NCBI GenBank assembly: GCA_003254925.1
Contig: QANZ01048874.1
Coordinates: 65,054-129,053 of the forward strand
Reading direction: 5' to 3'
DNA length: 64,000 nucleotides
Origin: Chamaecrista fasciculata
Lineage: Eukaryota; Streptophyta; Magnoliopsida; Fabales; Fabaceae
Shown: positions 19,903 to 32,991 of the stretch, in pieces
How positions within the stretch are numbered: the first letter of the stretch is position 1
Layout of the letters: every line of letters begins with the position of its first letter
Notes under the pieces: generated by a model
Database searches by the model: none
What the model was told of the DNA's origin: nothing
What the model saw: the letters and a program-made list of their open reading frames with translations, nothing else
Program-made: the position numbers and the translations under genes

Positions 19903-22900
19903 TTATGTGGACAAATTATAGAAATATAAAGATAAAATGTTAAATATTTTATATAAATTGGATAATCAAATGGTGTATTCATATTTTTCACTTTTGGTGG
20001 TTATAAGTGGAAAAGAAATAAAAATGAGTTCTATATTAATAAAAAAAAAATCATTTATTTTGAAATTTCTCCAATTTGAATATGGGTATGGGGATTTGAC
20101 TATTTATAGGGTACAAAGATGAGGAAAGATTTTGATACCCACTCAGATCTAAGTCTTGGCATGGGAAAAATATTTTACTCGGGATTCGAAGATGGGGAAC
20201 ATAATTTCCTGCTCGTGATTATCCCTAAATGGATGCAATATAAGTTCCAAAAAAAAATCGAGCACTATGAAGTCTAATTATCTGCAAATCAAAAAGTTTT
20301 GGTAGGAGTTACTAATAAAAAATAATTTTACTTACCAATTAGAAACAGTATCAAACACCCAAACATGTTTCTTTTAATGTAAAACCATTATTATTAGCTC
20401 TTTAACAAGGATTTTACTTCATATATACTTGGTCACTGGATGCAATTGATGTATTACAAGTTCTACAAACATCCTTTTACACGAGTGCTGCAGTGTGTTC
20501 ACATAGACAAATAAAGGAAGGACTACTTAGAAATATGTATGAAAAGAATAAAACTTTTTCTTAAAACACACAGATAAACAAACCACTCGTATGCAACAAT
20601 TTGTAAAACAACTCAAATATTTAATCAACTTACAAAAGATTTAATGCATGTGATGTAAAACAAAAACACAAGAACACAGTAGCAAATCACATATCTTGAT
20701 TGTCAATAATCAAGCTGAACATTCCAAATTGAGATGGGTCATATTAATAGCCTGCTGCAAAAAGTAATTCCTATGAAATAAATTAAGAACTATCATACCT
20801 AAAAATATTAATAATAAGAGACTGAACAAGAAATAATCTAGAATGGTATATCCCTACATAAACAAGGGATAAAAAACCCAAAATTAAAATCCCTAATTAA
20901 CATTCCTAATCAAGATTTGGCTTCATTCTGCATCAGTGAGGTCTTGTTACATAATTTTAGATATAAAAGGCAAGATACAGGTAGCTGAGCAAGTACATGC
21001 AAGTGATCATGCAAATAAGCCGATACACTCACTTTCCTGCTAGATAATGCATAATGAAACGGGACAAAAGTTCAGCACCAGACAAGGAAAAACAAAAAAT
21101 TTAAACACAGCAGATGAACTGCATCAAATATTATGAGGAAAATCTCAATTGCCAGAGAAAGGAAGAATAGATTAAAAATGAAACATATGAAAAATCTATA
21201 GTTCATCACTTCATCTTATAAGTAGAGTAGTAGACCACAAAATGCATTTTACCAAAAGTAACATATTCAGAATAACTGAAGCATCTCAATTGCGAGCTGC
21301 CCAACTTTGCACGAAATTGCTATCAAAATTCCTTTTTCTGCTTCATGAATTATCCTCTCTGCCCTGCCTCCAACTCAATTGTTTCCACTCCAAAGTTTTG
21401 CCACTCATATCTTAATCTAATTTCTCTTTCTTTTCCTCATTAAGCTCTTCTTGCAAACTTCTAGCTATCACCTAATATATATAGCCTACTCATATAATTC
21501 TACATTAATAGGAATATTTGAGAGGCAATTGAACAATTTTCTGATAGTGAGTGAACTGAAGATGTATCATATACAAAGGCGCTACATGACGAGAAGGATG
21601 GCGTGCATATAATATCACAGTGCCATAGCAGTACTGTGGAGGTTTTCATGCCTTATAATTTGAGTTTCCCTTCTCTAACTAAAGTTAGGCTTTAATGTTA
21701 CCTGATTTCCAAGAAGAAAGCTAAGGTTATTGAAATATTTCCAAGCTCAACCATGTGGTGATGAAAATAGGAAAATACATATGATCCAACCTACCAAACA
21801 AAGCCTACTGCTTGGATAGACCATTGGGCACGAACTAGTCAGCTAATTAATTTCAGAAGTCACAAACTTTGCGTCACAGCCTTGAACATAAAATTGTTTC
21901 ATCTATATGTACCATTAAGACAGAAATTTATGTCTAAAAACAAATATTATAGTGCACCACTGAAGCTGAATGTTCTGAAAATAGCAAAATGCATTGCCTC
22001 ATGTTTGATATGAGGAAATCATGAGTGTTAACAAATGCCAAAATTCAATTACTAAACAGTGCAGAAAATAGCAGCAAATGTCAAAGCCAGTCTTAAAATG
22101 CAAGTTCACACGATTATATTCCTCAAACAATACTAAAAATAGATATGAGAAAATCAATTACCTAAATAAAGAAAACTTAACCTGACAAACAAATTTATTC
22201 TGGGCAAATGACTATATATGAAACTCTTTAATTGGTTTACTGACAAAATTCGAAAAATAAAGGATATAATCACGGAATCACTGAATATTTATATACTACA
22301 AGGCCCAATTAGAAACTGAACCAAGCTCGCTTCCATTTCCCAGTTTTAGCAAAACGAATATTAATTGTAATATTCATTGCTCGTCATTAGCCTTGAGGCA
22401 ATTTAAACGTCAAATAAACAATTACGACAAACAAAATTAAATTCATAATCATATCGTTCATGTTTTCCCCACATTTTTTTTTCCTGAAACCAAACAGATG
22501 TCACAATGACCTAGCTAACAGATGTCAAAAATCGCAAAGATATCAGAAAAAAAGGAAAAGGAAAAAAAAAAATCGAAAAGGGAATAGATCTATGCCCACA
22601 GAATAATGCCGCTACAACTGACCCAAAAAATGAGAGCGAGAAATAACCAACCAGAGCCCACCTTTATATTTTGAATCGGAATGCAGATCCTCCTGATCTG
22701 CGTACCGGAGAAATGGGGGCAGCCAAAATAGAGCAGAGAGGAACAAAGCAGTAGATAAGAGAAGAACGAAAATACATCTGAGGCTAATGAATTTCCGAAT
22801 TCTGGAACACCTATACACACAGTTTGTCTCCACATTCTGCTCCGGATCGCCGGAGACGACGCCGGAAGGCAAAGGCTGTTCTTCTTCGGCCTTTCCCATC

Positions 22901-22908
22901 TGGAACAA
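17529..22908 (-). CDS. DUF7036-type single-pass membrane protein with His/Pro-rich C-terminus
   Basis: The four-exon model is 22908-22662, 19253-19141, 19055-18684 and 18278-17529; all junctions are GT-AG and in frame, giving 493 aa. Exon 1 encodes a short Glu/Pro-rich cytosolic end and one membrane segment (about residues 40-64, FVLLLSTALFLSALFWLPPF). Exons 2 and 3 form the conserved domain (HDIVASFIVKKPVSVL, VVILSLDPLSGSN), which I match by memory to plant DUF7036/hydroxyproline-rich proteins. Exon 4 continues it, then becomes low-complexity: a His-rich tract at about residues 340-365 with runs of seven and six His, and Pro/Ser/Ala repeats. Function is unknown. The first intron is 3.4 kb and carries a MITE and a TA microsatellite. 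Confidence 0.8.
19649..20228. mobile_element. Short inverted-repeat element (hAT-like MITE), copy 2, intronic
   Basis: It begins TAGGAATGATCAAAATACTC and ends GTGATTATCCCTA, the imperfect inverse. It lies in intron 1 of the DUF7036 gene. The 8 bases on each side (AATGCATC and AATGGATG) match at six positions, consistent with an aged 8-bp target-site duplication of hAT type. It contains a (TA)n run (about 19867-19897) and the same GGGTATGGGGAT wording as copy 1. Confidence 0.6.
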
Positions 22909-24960
22909 TGCAGGTAAAGTGCGTTAGGGTCCATCGCCGATTTGGTGAAGTTGGGATGAGTTTGGTGCACCCATTTCTGGCATGAAGAGTGAGAAAAAAA
23001 GTCTGTGTAGGAGACGATGAATTATATATATAGATATATATAATATATATATCTTGTAGGGAAATCAATAATTTAGGGTTTGAAGGAAGAGAGTGAAGTG
23101 ACTTATGCAGCAAATGACAACTTTCTTATTAGAGAATAGAGATGGTGGTTTATCTGTTTTAATAAATTTTAAAATAAAAATATGAAAGGGAAGTAAAGAG
23201 GAAAGTAGTGAAAAAGATAATTAAACTGGCCACTATGAGCGCACTCCAATAGTAGAAATAGAAAACCTGTAATGACGAAGAAAGCATTAATTATACTTAA
23301 ACAGTATAATAAGATGAGGTTTTGACTCGTCAAGCTATCGCCACGTTATCTTCTCTCATTATTACTCTTGCGGATGTAAGAAATTTGAGACCTTACAATA
23401 ACAGACAAATGAAGAGAAACATCTTTTTTATATATAAAGACAGCAAATATAAAAGTTTAAAAAAAATACACGAAATTAAAATCAGTTCTTAATTTCTGTT
23501 ATTCTCATTTAAGGCATAATAATTCCCCCAAAAAAAATTCAACATATTTTGTCCAAACCATTTCTTTTCCTTGTTAAATTTTAATTAAAGTCGAAGTATT
23601 AAAGATAGGATTTTCATAAATATATGCTAATTCAACCTCTGATTTATATATTATAAATCAATTGTATGGAATGCTATAACAGAGTTATGGGAAAATGGAT
23701 AAAAGTGAAATTAATGAAAGTGGGAAATGTTTTGTAAATTCGAATATAGTTTCTCAATTTAATATTTAGTTTTGTTCTTAATTTTTATTGGAATATTAAA
23801 AAATTACATGTATATTTTTTATTATAATTTGTAATATATTTAAACATTGCAGTATGTTGAAAGCAACTTTCAGTTCTGGCACAGACTGGTTTTAATAGAC
23901 TAAACAATATAAACAACCACCAACAAATGTGACCGAGAATGAGATTTCCACCAACTTTTTTTTATAAATACTATTTCTCATTATTAAATTTGAATTATAT
24001 GAATTAAATAATTTTCACGAAGTAGATCTTAGTCAATGAGTTAAATTGATTGGATGTTGACCTCAGAAATTCCCACTTCTTTCATTTGTTTTTTGGATGA
24101 CACTTCTTTCAAATTCATACGTTGCAAGATGCAAATAGGATATTTTGTTCTAAAAAGGTCTAATTCAACTTTTCTAAAAATTTGATTTCAATCATCTTTC
24201 GCCTAAAATCTTAAAATAAATTTATGCAACTCTTTAAACAACTGGGAAAAATAATCAACAAACGTTTTGTTAAAAATTATAAACAGCTAGAGTACTATAA
24301 GGTTGAATATTTATAATTTATTTATTCTTAAAAAATATTTTTTTAAAAATTTATATTATCAAATATATTAAATTCTGTTTGTCAATAATCTGATGATTAG
24401 ATCAAATCTAATGATAAAAAATATAAATTTAATACAATTTTAATAATTAAAAAGTATAAAACAAACTCAATCTTAAAACCGAGTCGTTACAAAGATTAAA
24501 TTGTTTGTATTAAGAATATTTTAAAAATTAAATTATATATTTTAATTTTTTAAATATTAATTGTTAATTTGTTATAAATTTAAATATTAAATAATAAATG
24601 TTCTCTTTATTTTCTACTATGATTTAAAATATATTAAAAACTGTGAAGTTGAGACAGTTTGGGGGTATTCCACGAGTGTCAAGTGGTCAATTATCTAGTA
24701 ATGAATTCCACGCGCCAGTTACGAGAGAACGAGGGTTGAAACTCGAAAAATAAGTATAAAAAATAGTAGTCAATAAAAATTACAAATGTCTTGGCTTATT
24801 CATGACATTATAAAATTTGATTTTTTAAAAATACAATTATGATAATTTAATTATTTTGAATAACATATATATCAACTCAAGTTTTAAGATAAATGTTATT
24901 TTTCAATATTAATCATTGCAATATAATATCAAAAAAAATTATATCGGGGTTATCAAATTC
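22909..24960. other. Promoter of the DUF7036 gene and AT-rich spacer
   Basis: The proximal part (to about 23110) is leader and promoter with a TA-rich run at 23017-23055. Beyond this is AT-rich DNA without coding sequence, RNA or recognisable element ends. Confidence 0.4.
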
Positions 24961-25254
24961 AATCATAAAAGTTGCATTGTCTACAACTGCTCTGTATCAT
25001 CTTTGTGTTTCTTCCTTGTGATGGCGGTTATTGTCTCTATGGTTATAGTTACCATCATCATCTTTATACTATGGTAATTTTGGCCATTGTCTCTCATCTC
25101 CTCTTATAGTGGGAGATTTTCCTTTTTACTATTATTGCGGTATGGAAGACTTGACTGCGATATGGGAGAACATTTGAAAATCATCGATGATCTTTATTCA
25201 GATAAGTTATTCTTCTTCAATTTCTATTTGTGATTGGAATGAATTGTAGAGTGA

Positions 25255-25691
25255 ATTTATTCTTCCTAAACCAACTCATTTAAAAAGTGAGGAACTTCTA
25301 TTTCATTTTTTTCTTTTGGAAGATCTAGGCTATTATTCTTGGTGGACTTCTTCACATTCTGACTTAAAGATTAATAATGGTTCTTGTAAAGAAGAGTTTA
25401 TTAGTGATTTTAGTGGTTGTTGGGAATGTGACATTTTCATTGATTTGTATTTGTTTAGTGTTCTCCCATCACTTGATGTTTCTGCTATGGGCAGATTTTT
25501 GAACCTTGCAGCCATTTGGATTGTAAAGGATAGAGCCAAGAGAATGTACTTGAAGGTTTGGGTTCATATCTATTATCCTCATTGTTTGGCATTTGGTACT
25601 GTGATCTCACTATCAACTCTTCTGCATATGATTGGTCAAAAAAAAACTCTTCTGCATATGTTGTGGTTCAATCTCCTACTGGCTCTGACTT
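25255..25691 (+). other. Unassigned open frame without ATG, likely gene remnant
   Basis: A frame of about 145 codons stays open here (FILPKPTHLKSEELLFHFF..., then SLDVSAMGRFLNLAAIWIVK and on to VWVHIYYPHCLAFG). It lacks a good ATG near its start. Its composition is more protein-like than the surrounding AT-rich DNA. It ends with two copies of CTCTTCTGCATATG about 30 bases apart. I do not recognise the family; it is best read as a decayed exon or retrocopy. Confidence 0.25.
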
Positions 25692-25693
25692 AG

Positions 25694-27480
25694 GATAATT
25701 TTTTTCTTTTGTTTTATCTGTACTTTCAATGGCAAAAAAAATTTGTAAAATGTACTCCCTCTGGACGATATCTACTGAAATTTGGAGAATTTTTTTGTTT
25801 CAAAATATATATTATTCTACAAAATTAAGAAAGCATTAATTACTTTTTTACAACTTTATTCCTATTTATTCTCTTATTATTTTAAATATCCTTTGAAAAT
25901 AGAGATGGATAAATAAGGGTAATTTAATATTTTTATCTTATATTTTTTTAAATTTAAAATAAAATAATCATTTCATTGGTCTATGTGCAACTATAAAACT
26001 ACAACAGATATTGTGAATCAGAGGAAGTATTATATTTCAGTTTGTATAAACACGATAAATTAGTTGTAATTATATATTTCAAAATTTAAATCATATCATT
26101 TTTTTGTTAATAAATAAAATAAAACATCTATTATCAACCAAATAATTATTTGACATTAATTTACGTTATATATGTTGGTGATTAGTGTTTTATATAATTT
26201 TTTTTAAAGCTAATTGAATGAAAAAATATTCAACTGGACCAAAAAAAAATTTGTTGAATGTAACCTGTTTGTAACTTTAAACTCATTATATTTAAAATTG
26301 AAATAAGATAAATATGATCAATTTTAGTTGTTTGACCATAAAATAATTGGTCCACTTTTAGGATTCAATTTGACATCATTTATTAGTGACTTTAACTTAA
26401 TAAAAAAAAGTATTATTCGAAAATAATATATTCTAAACTTGTTAATTCGAATTTAAAATGATAAAAATATGATTATATTCAATAATTTAAAAATAAATTA
26501 AAATATTTTAACAATATTTATGACTAATGTGAATCTTATGAAACACGAAGGACCAAAATAATCCTCCCACCTTGTTTATTTTCTTAAAACAAACAGTCAA
26601 ATAGTTTTTTTTTTTGGTTGCCCGAAATAGCTTTTTGTTTATTGAACAGTAAAGAGATAATAAGTGTATCCTATGAAATAACAAATGCATTTTCTATTTT
26701 TGTTTAGAAAAAAAAAAAAAAAAANNNNNNNNNNNNAAAAAAAAAAAAAAAAGCATTGAGCTGAGAGGAAGCTCATTCAATTCAGGTGGACCATACTTGT
26801 CCACCGACCACCCGTGAGTCCGTGACCATTACACAAGCTAGTCCGCGTCTGTAGTAAGGGTTTGTTTGGGAGCAATATAATTTTAATCCAAGTTCAACCA
26901 AATGGATGGGATGGGATTATTTTTTGATTGGATTAGATGAGATGATATATTGATGTTTGGGTGATTTTTAGAGAAAATGATGTTAAATAGGGTGTAAAAT
27001 TATATAAAAGGGTATATAATGATTGTAGTTGGTAGAAATAAGTTTATGGATTTTTGTAATTTGTATAGGGGTAGAAATGGTAGGAAATAATGAGATGAGA
27101 TGAAGATAATAAGATGAGATGATATGTGTTTGGTTATGTTTTGATTGGAATAATATTGAGATGAGATGATATTGGAAAGTGTGATATTGTATTGGAAAGC
27201 GTGAGGATGAGAAAATTTTGGATGAAGGGTTAGAGGCCAGTCCAAGTGGATGAGATGATGGGCCAAAATGAAAATAATATTGGAATTATTTTTAAGAATA
27301 CAATTTGGTCCATAAATTTGTATCGGTCTTATTAATCAATCCCTAACATGTGTAAAATGATAACTTGGGGCTTACACGAAATCCCAGTCATCAATAATCG
27401 GATCTATTTGTGAAATCCAACGAAAAAAAATAACAAAGAATAGTTTGAGGACCATAATGCAAATAACAAAATAACACAAA
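25694..27480. other. Gene-poor AT-rich tract with assembly gap
   Basis: Mostly AT-rich DNA. Twelve Ns at 26725-26736 sit inside a poly-A run, a homopolymer gap of unknown true length. From 26866 to about 27290 there is a GATGAGATGAGATGAT-rich stretch beginning AAGGGTTTGTTTGGG, which resembles the end of a plant MITE, but I found no paired end. Confidence 0.45.
26725..26736. other. Assembly gap of 12 N in poly-A
   Basis: Twelve ambiguous bases with A-runs of at least 15 on both sides. This is a homopolymer resolution failure, not a biological feature. Confidence 0.98.
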
Positions 27481-27482
27481 AA

Positions 27483-27815
27483 TGTTTGGTCAATGGTTCA
27501 TTTTGATCCAAAATGTATGCCCTAATATTCATTTGGTCCATTATGTTTCAAAATGTTCATATTGGTCCTAAATGTTGGCAAAATGATTCATTTTGGTCCT
27601 AAATACTGGTAAAATGTTTCGTTTTGGTCCCAACCAAATAGATAAAGTATTCTTTGGGAACAATACGTAGCTCTAAACAAGCCATATTCAATAGTTGGGA
27701 CCAAAATGAAACATTTTGCAAATATTTAGGAGCAATTTGAATATTTTGAAATATAATGGACCAAAATGAATATTAAGGCATACATTTAGGACTAAATTGA
27801 CCCTTTAACCCTATA
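27483..27815. mobile_element. Foldback inverted-repeat element
   Basis: The left arm (27483-27635, with ATTTGGTCCATTATGTTTCA and CATTTTGGTCCTAAAT) and the right arm (about 27685-27815, with TTTTGAAATATAATGGACCA) are mirror images over about 130 bp, with a 50-bp spacer. The GGTCC/GGACC wording is like the other foldback elements here. No certain target-site duplication was found. Confidence 0.65.
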
Positions 27816-29613
27816 TTTTTCCATTCTGTACATACACGTGGGTCATTTTGTATTGTTTCCATTCAATACATTACCGTTATTAGATGTAGGAGTCCTTTAA
27901 TTTGACCAAAAAATATAGATAGACTCATTGTCCACATATATAGAACATATCCAAATTCAGAAAAACCGAAAACTGAAGAAAATACAATATCTGAGATTGT
28001 CTTATTTTATGTCCATTTCATTAATTTTCTATCATTCCTCAATAAAAAANTATATATATAAATAAGAGTGTGTGTGGGTGTGTGAAAGAGAGAAAGAGGT
28101 GTATGTGTGTGTGAGAGAGAGAAAGAGAAAAAGTGTATGAGTGGAAAAGAGAAAAAAAACTATGAGAAGTGATCCTTCATTAACTATTTAATTTTTTGGC
28201 CATTCTTCATTAACTTTTCATTTGGCACAGTTTGGGCCAAAAAGTAACGGTGTCGGCAAAAAAAGGAAGTAACCGTTGCTATCTAATACAAGTATTGTTA
28301 GAACTCCCTATTTTCATACAATAAAGATCAAAACTAAAATGGCCTCATCCGATTATAAGCGGTTTTCACCTTTATTTTGCAAATGCTTTGCTTTGACTTT
28401 TTAATCTCTAAGGTTTTCATACATCTATCATTCTCTTTCGATTGTTCCATTCCTCTATGTCTCTTGTGTATTTTGTGTATGACATTAATTGCCTTTATCT
28501 TTTCTTTGCAATTAACTCCTCTAAGGTTTAGTGGATTTTAAAATACTTTTTTTTATCAAAACTGTCGTGCCATTTGATCTCTCTTTTTTTTTTTGACTAA
28601 ATTAGATTTCATTATATCTTAATTGATTTATGTTTCAAATTACTCGTGTTTTTTTCATTCATTTCTTTTCCACTTCTTAATCATTATAAAGTTGATGATG
28701 CCTTCGTTAGTTAGTAATTTTAGTAGTTTTTAGTTATATAGTTTGTAGATTTTGCCCACAAAAAGGTGACCATCATATTGACCTAACACAATGGAGTAGC
28801 ATTCGGATGGCATGGGGAATGACATAGGTGGAGATCCTTGTCTTATTTTTTTTTACTATGGGGTGGTTTTTTACGACTTTTCCAAGGTAGTTATTTTAGG
28901 TATCATTTCCTTTCTGATGTAAATTTATGTGAAGACATTGGAGCATGTTCAAGATTATATTGCTGCAAGTCAATCAGGTATGTACTCAGTGTCATGATTC
29001 AATTAAAAAAAAATGCTCTATCCCAATTTATGTGAAAGCCCTTTCCATTTGTTCAATAAAGGAGATTTTTTTCACCAAAAATGTTTAGTTAATAAACAAT
29101 AAGTCAATATATAGGAAGCAAAGGAAAAGCAAACCATGTTTTGCTTATTTTTCATATTGATCATTCTCATATTCATGTGTAAATCTCATTATCCAATAAA
29201 GAATTCTGAATGCTTTTATATATGATGCATCTTTTCGATTTACACTTTTGATAATGGGGTGCTCTATAAAAAAAAATATTTTTAAATTTTGACTTTGATA
29301 TTTTTTTTAAACATGTTTGCATCGATTTATCTTTCTCTAATATATATATTATTGTTTTTATAAAATGATGGAATAGTAGTGAATATACATATCTTGCAAT
29401 TAATTCAATCAACTTATGAAATTTTCTTCCATTTTTTTTGGTAGGAATCTTCCATCTTTTACATGTTCTACAATGTTTAATAATTGAATCAACTACTTGA
29501 AAGAATCAAGAATCAAATTATTGGTAAAGCAATGTATTATTATTAGTGTATATGGATACAAAACTTAGTTACTAAAAAAAATGTTGTCGTTTCTACCAAA
29601 AAAAATGTTGTCA

Positions 29614-29648
<35 letters not shown>
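27816..29648. other. Gene-poor spacer
   Basis: AT-rich DNA. There is a purine microsatellite (GTGTGTGTG and GAGAGAAAGAG) at 28063-28140, one N near 28050, and a (TA)n run of about 34 bases at 29615-29648. I found no gene. Confidence 0.45.
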
Positions 29649-29649
<1 letters not shown>

Positions 29650-31009
29650 TAGGGGTTTGACGTGCTCTAACGGGCACGCCAATATGCATGTAACGTTTGA
29701 ATTGATTTAAAGTTGAAGATTATATCAAATTTTTATATTGATAAAAGAGTAAGTTTGGGACCAATTTGAGAAATTATAAAATATTTAGGAACAATTTGAA
29801 ATTACCTCATATTGGGAGAGTGAGTGGGGAGAGAGTGGTGGCATTTTTAATTGTTTTTTGCATTTTTTTAATTCATTTATTTTTTTAAAGAAGTGGAGAG
29901 AATAAGTGAGTGATTTTTTTTTAATTTTTTAATTCACTATTTTTGACCAACTATAAGGGGTGGAACCATATAATATAGTATAGATAGATATAGATAGATA
30001 TAGATATAGATATATATGAAGTTCAAAAGAAAAAAAATATAAAAATATATTGGCCTTAACGTCTCATTATTTATGTTTTTGTGCACATGATTTAAATGAA
30101 CTTTAAGTATGAGATTTTGTGCATCTAACGTATATATTTATTAGGAAGAACTTTGGAGGTAAATGAGATTGTGGATTATTATTTATTATTTTGTCACTAC
30201 TCTTTTTCTCTCATATTCAAATTTTGTATCAGGCCAAAAGAAAAATATTCAAAGTTTGTAATATACTCTTGTATGCATACTTTTTTAAAATAATAAATAC
30301 TTAAATAGATGATTTGTTTTGGAAGTTAATTTGATATATGAAGACTTTGTACTTTAATGCATCTTAAAGTGTATGAACAATGATATGGTTAGATTAAAAA
30401 AAAAAACTGTTAATGTCGTCAAGTTTTTTTTTTATTTAATAGTGTTGTAAATTTCTTATAATATGCTTAAATACAATTTTTTTATACGTATATACACATA
30501 TATAGAACTAAATATTTATATTATATGAAAGTGATATCACGTGGTTTGCATGTATTCTCTATTAGTTGTTTAAAATATTCAAAATATTTTTTTATTAAAA
30601 ATTATTTTTTACTATCCAATTATCGTGAGATTTATCCAAGTGGCTTATAATTTCTCCAAGTGGAAGACAAATGTAATTTAGTTTTAGCATGAGATTTATT
30701 CAAGTGGTTTATAAATTGTAAAAATCATAATATATTTAATGGTTATAAATATAAAAAAGAAACTATCAAATTTGAAGATAAAAATATAAAGAATGTGTAG
30801 TTTTATTTTACTTTTTTGAGATTTTTTTTAAAAAAGAAATAAATTTGATAGGAATTTTTTAAAAAGGACATATTTACTTGGTTATCTAATCAAATTACTC
30901 TTTATTCATATTATTTATCAAATAATTTTTTTAATAATAAATAATTTACTATTTTTTAAAGTAAAATTAAATATATTACAATACGTGTAACTCACGCGCT
31001 TTCCACTAG
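29649..31009. mobile_element. Candidate 1.36-kb non-autonomous element with CTAG ends
   Basis: The left end reads TATATATACTAGGGGTTTGACGTGC. The reverse complement of the right end reads TATATATACTAGTGGAAAGCGCGTGAG. Both are CTAG(G/T)GG ends set in TA-rich flanks, and the GC-rich caps (CTCTAACGGGCACGCC, GTGTAACTCACGCGC) stand out from an AT-rich core. There is no coding capacity. The end similarity is short, so class is open (TA-target TIR element or Helitron-related). Confidence 0.4.
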
Positions 31010-32760
31010 TATATATAAAATAAAGCTCTTCCATTGAAAAGTAATGTTCTTGCTATGGGTGTACACAAACCATTCAAGTTGGTTCTAAAAAAACACTCAA
31101 ACCCAAGTTTTCACTATGAAGTTTTCGTGCCAACTACTCAGTTGTGCACATTATTATCAAATTGTTGTACACTCGGCTTCGACGGAGTACTTTTCCATAA
31201 AAGTAGACTGTTGGTGTGAATCCCAACATCATATAAACCTTCATCTACGACAACAATCTTTCTTAATGTTCCCGTCATCATATTGTAACTGAAAAATAAG
31301 CATGTCAAATTGGGCATAAAAACCGTTCTAGTAACTAGTTTTTATAAATAGGGAGCTTCCTCCTCTTTTCAATAATGTTAAAAGTATTGAACCTAGATCT
31401 TTTCACGTAGGATGTAACTTGTTTACCACTATAATGAGGGTTTGATTGGTTTAAGAAAATGTTTCCTGTTTTTATTTTCTGTTTTCATTTTTTAAATTCT
31501 ATTTTCATTTAAAAATTTTCAACCTTTAAGAAAAATGTTTATTTTATAAAGTCAAAAAAGTGTTTTTATTCATTTTAAATTATGTTAACTTGAATAACAC
31601 AAATTTTTAATGCTTTTAAGTTTGATTATTACTAAATGATGATATTAACATGTTTAATAAGTTTAATTTTGTGTAAAGTTGCAAAATATCACAAGTTTAT
31701 TTTTAGAAATACTGGAAACGTCTTATTGATGTTTTCAACTTGTTTCAGGAAATATTTTCAAAAAACATTTAAAAAAACTATACAAAACACATTTTCAGTC
31801 ACATTTCCTATTTTTAGTGAATTTAAAAATAGAACATAGAGTAACCAATCAAACCCTATTGGTTTAAGATTCCTATTTAATTAGAGCTCACTCTTTATTT
31901 CTTTAGTTTTCTTTTTGTTACTCATGATGAAAAATAATATTATTTATCATAGATAATATTGGCTGCCCGATAAAATAGAGGCATGAAGTCTCGATTAATA
32001 ATTTTCACATTTATTTTATTTGTGGTAAACATTTATAGTTGTATCTCAATCACTGTAGTGTATTGAGATTAAAAAAAATACCCTAACAATAACAATATTG
32101 TACAATGAATTGGCATGCTATACAGCTATAGAATATTTAACATTATATGGGAACCAAAAACTATAAGTAAAATTGATTGTAAAACTTTGTTAATAGAAAA
32201 TAAATAGATGCATGTAAGTACAAGTATTTAAAATATATAGTGTAGCTGTTAATTTTTAAAAATATTTGCATTCACAAACTTTTAGATTTAAATTTAAGAC
32301 TTACTTAAATAATATTTATTAATTTCTTATTATCTGGACCAATCGTTCAATACATTTAATATTCATTTTAATATTTGATATTAATATGTGAAGTAATTTT
32401 TCCGAGTTTTAGCAAGTAAAGAAAAAAATAAGAAAAACTCACCTTGATAGTGCGTGAGAGTTTTTTTAGTAAACTAACAATTTAATCACGGAAAGATCAC
32501 CGAGTTGACAACTCAATTTTTAAAAATATACTTGAAAAATCAAAATAGTATATTATTTAGTCCATAAAAATAACTAAATTATATACTGTTAATCTTTCAG
32601 GGATTCAAAATTATGTTATTTTAATCTTTTAAGGATTGAATTGTGGATTTCAATTTTTAAAAAATTGAGATAATTTTTCAGAACTTAGTTTATTATTTTT
32701 TTTTTTGTTGGAAAAACGAAACATAGTGCTTGAGAGTTAAACACGGATTGGATCTCAATT
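31010..32760. other. Spacer upstream of the SPT6-like gene
   Basis: AT-rich DNA holding the MITE at 31437-31857. Nothing else recognisable. Confidence 0.4.
31437..31857. mobile_element. MITE with 14-bp inverted ends
   Basis: The ends GGGTTTGATTGGTT (31438-31451) and AACCAATCAAACCC (31843-31856) are perfect inverses. The core has TTTTCATTTTTTAAA and AAAATGTTT-type mirror wording. No coding sequence. A target-site duplication was not clear. Confidence 0.65.
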
Positions 32761-32991
32761 TCGAACAGTTTATAAAGCCCCGGTATTTTGGTTTTATTTT
32801 TCACACAACTCCGGCAATATTAAAATATTCGTATTCATCGTCTTCCCTCTACTCAAGATACTCAAGTCCCTTTAGGGGTTTTTGCTACTGATTCTCATAT
32901 CTCACACCATAACCGACTCTTTTTCTCTTTGACATCTCTGTTGATCCCGCTAGCTCTTTGCGCTTCGTAGCCCTTGCTTTCACCGCCAATT

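Noticed and set aside
26701-26760. Poly-A tract as a retrotransposon tail
   Set aside because: It is interrupted by Ns, and no element body lies beside it; an assembly homopolymer problem is the simpler reading.
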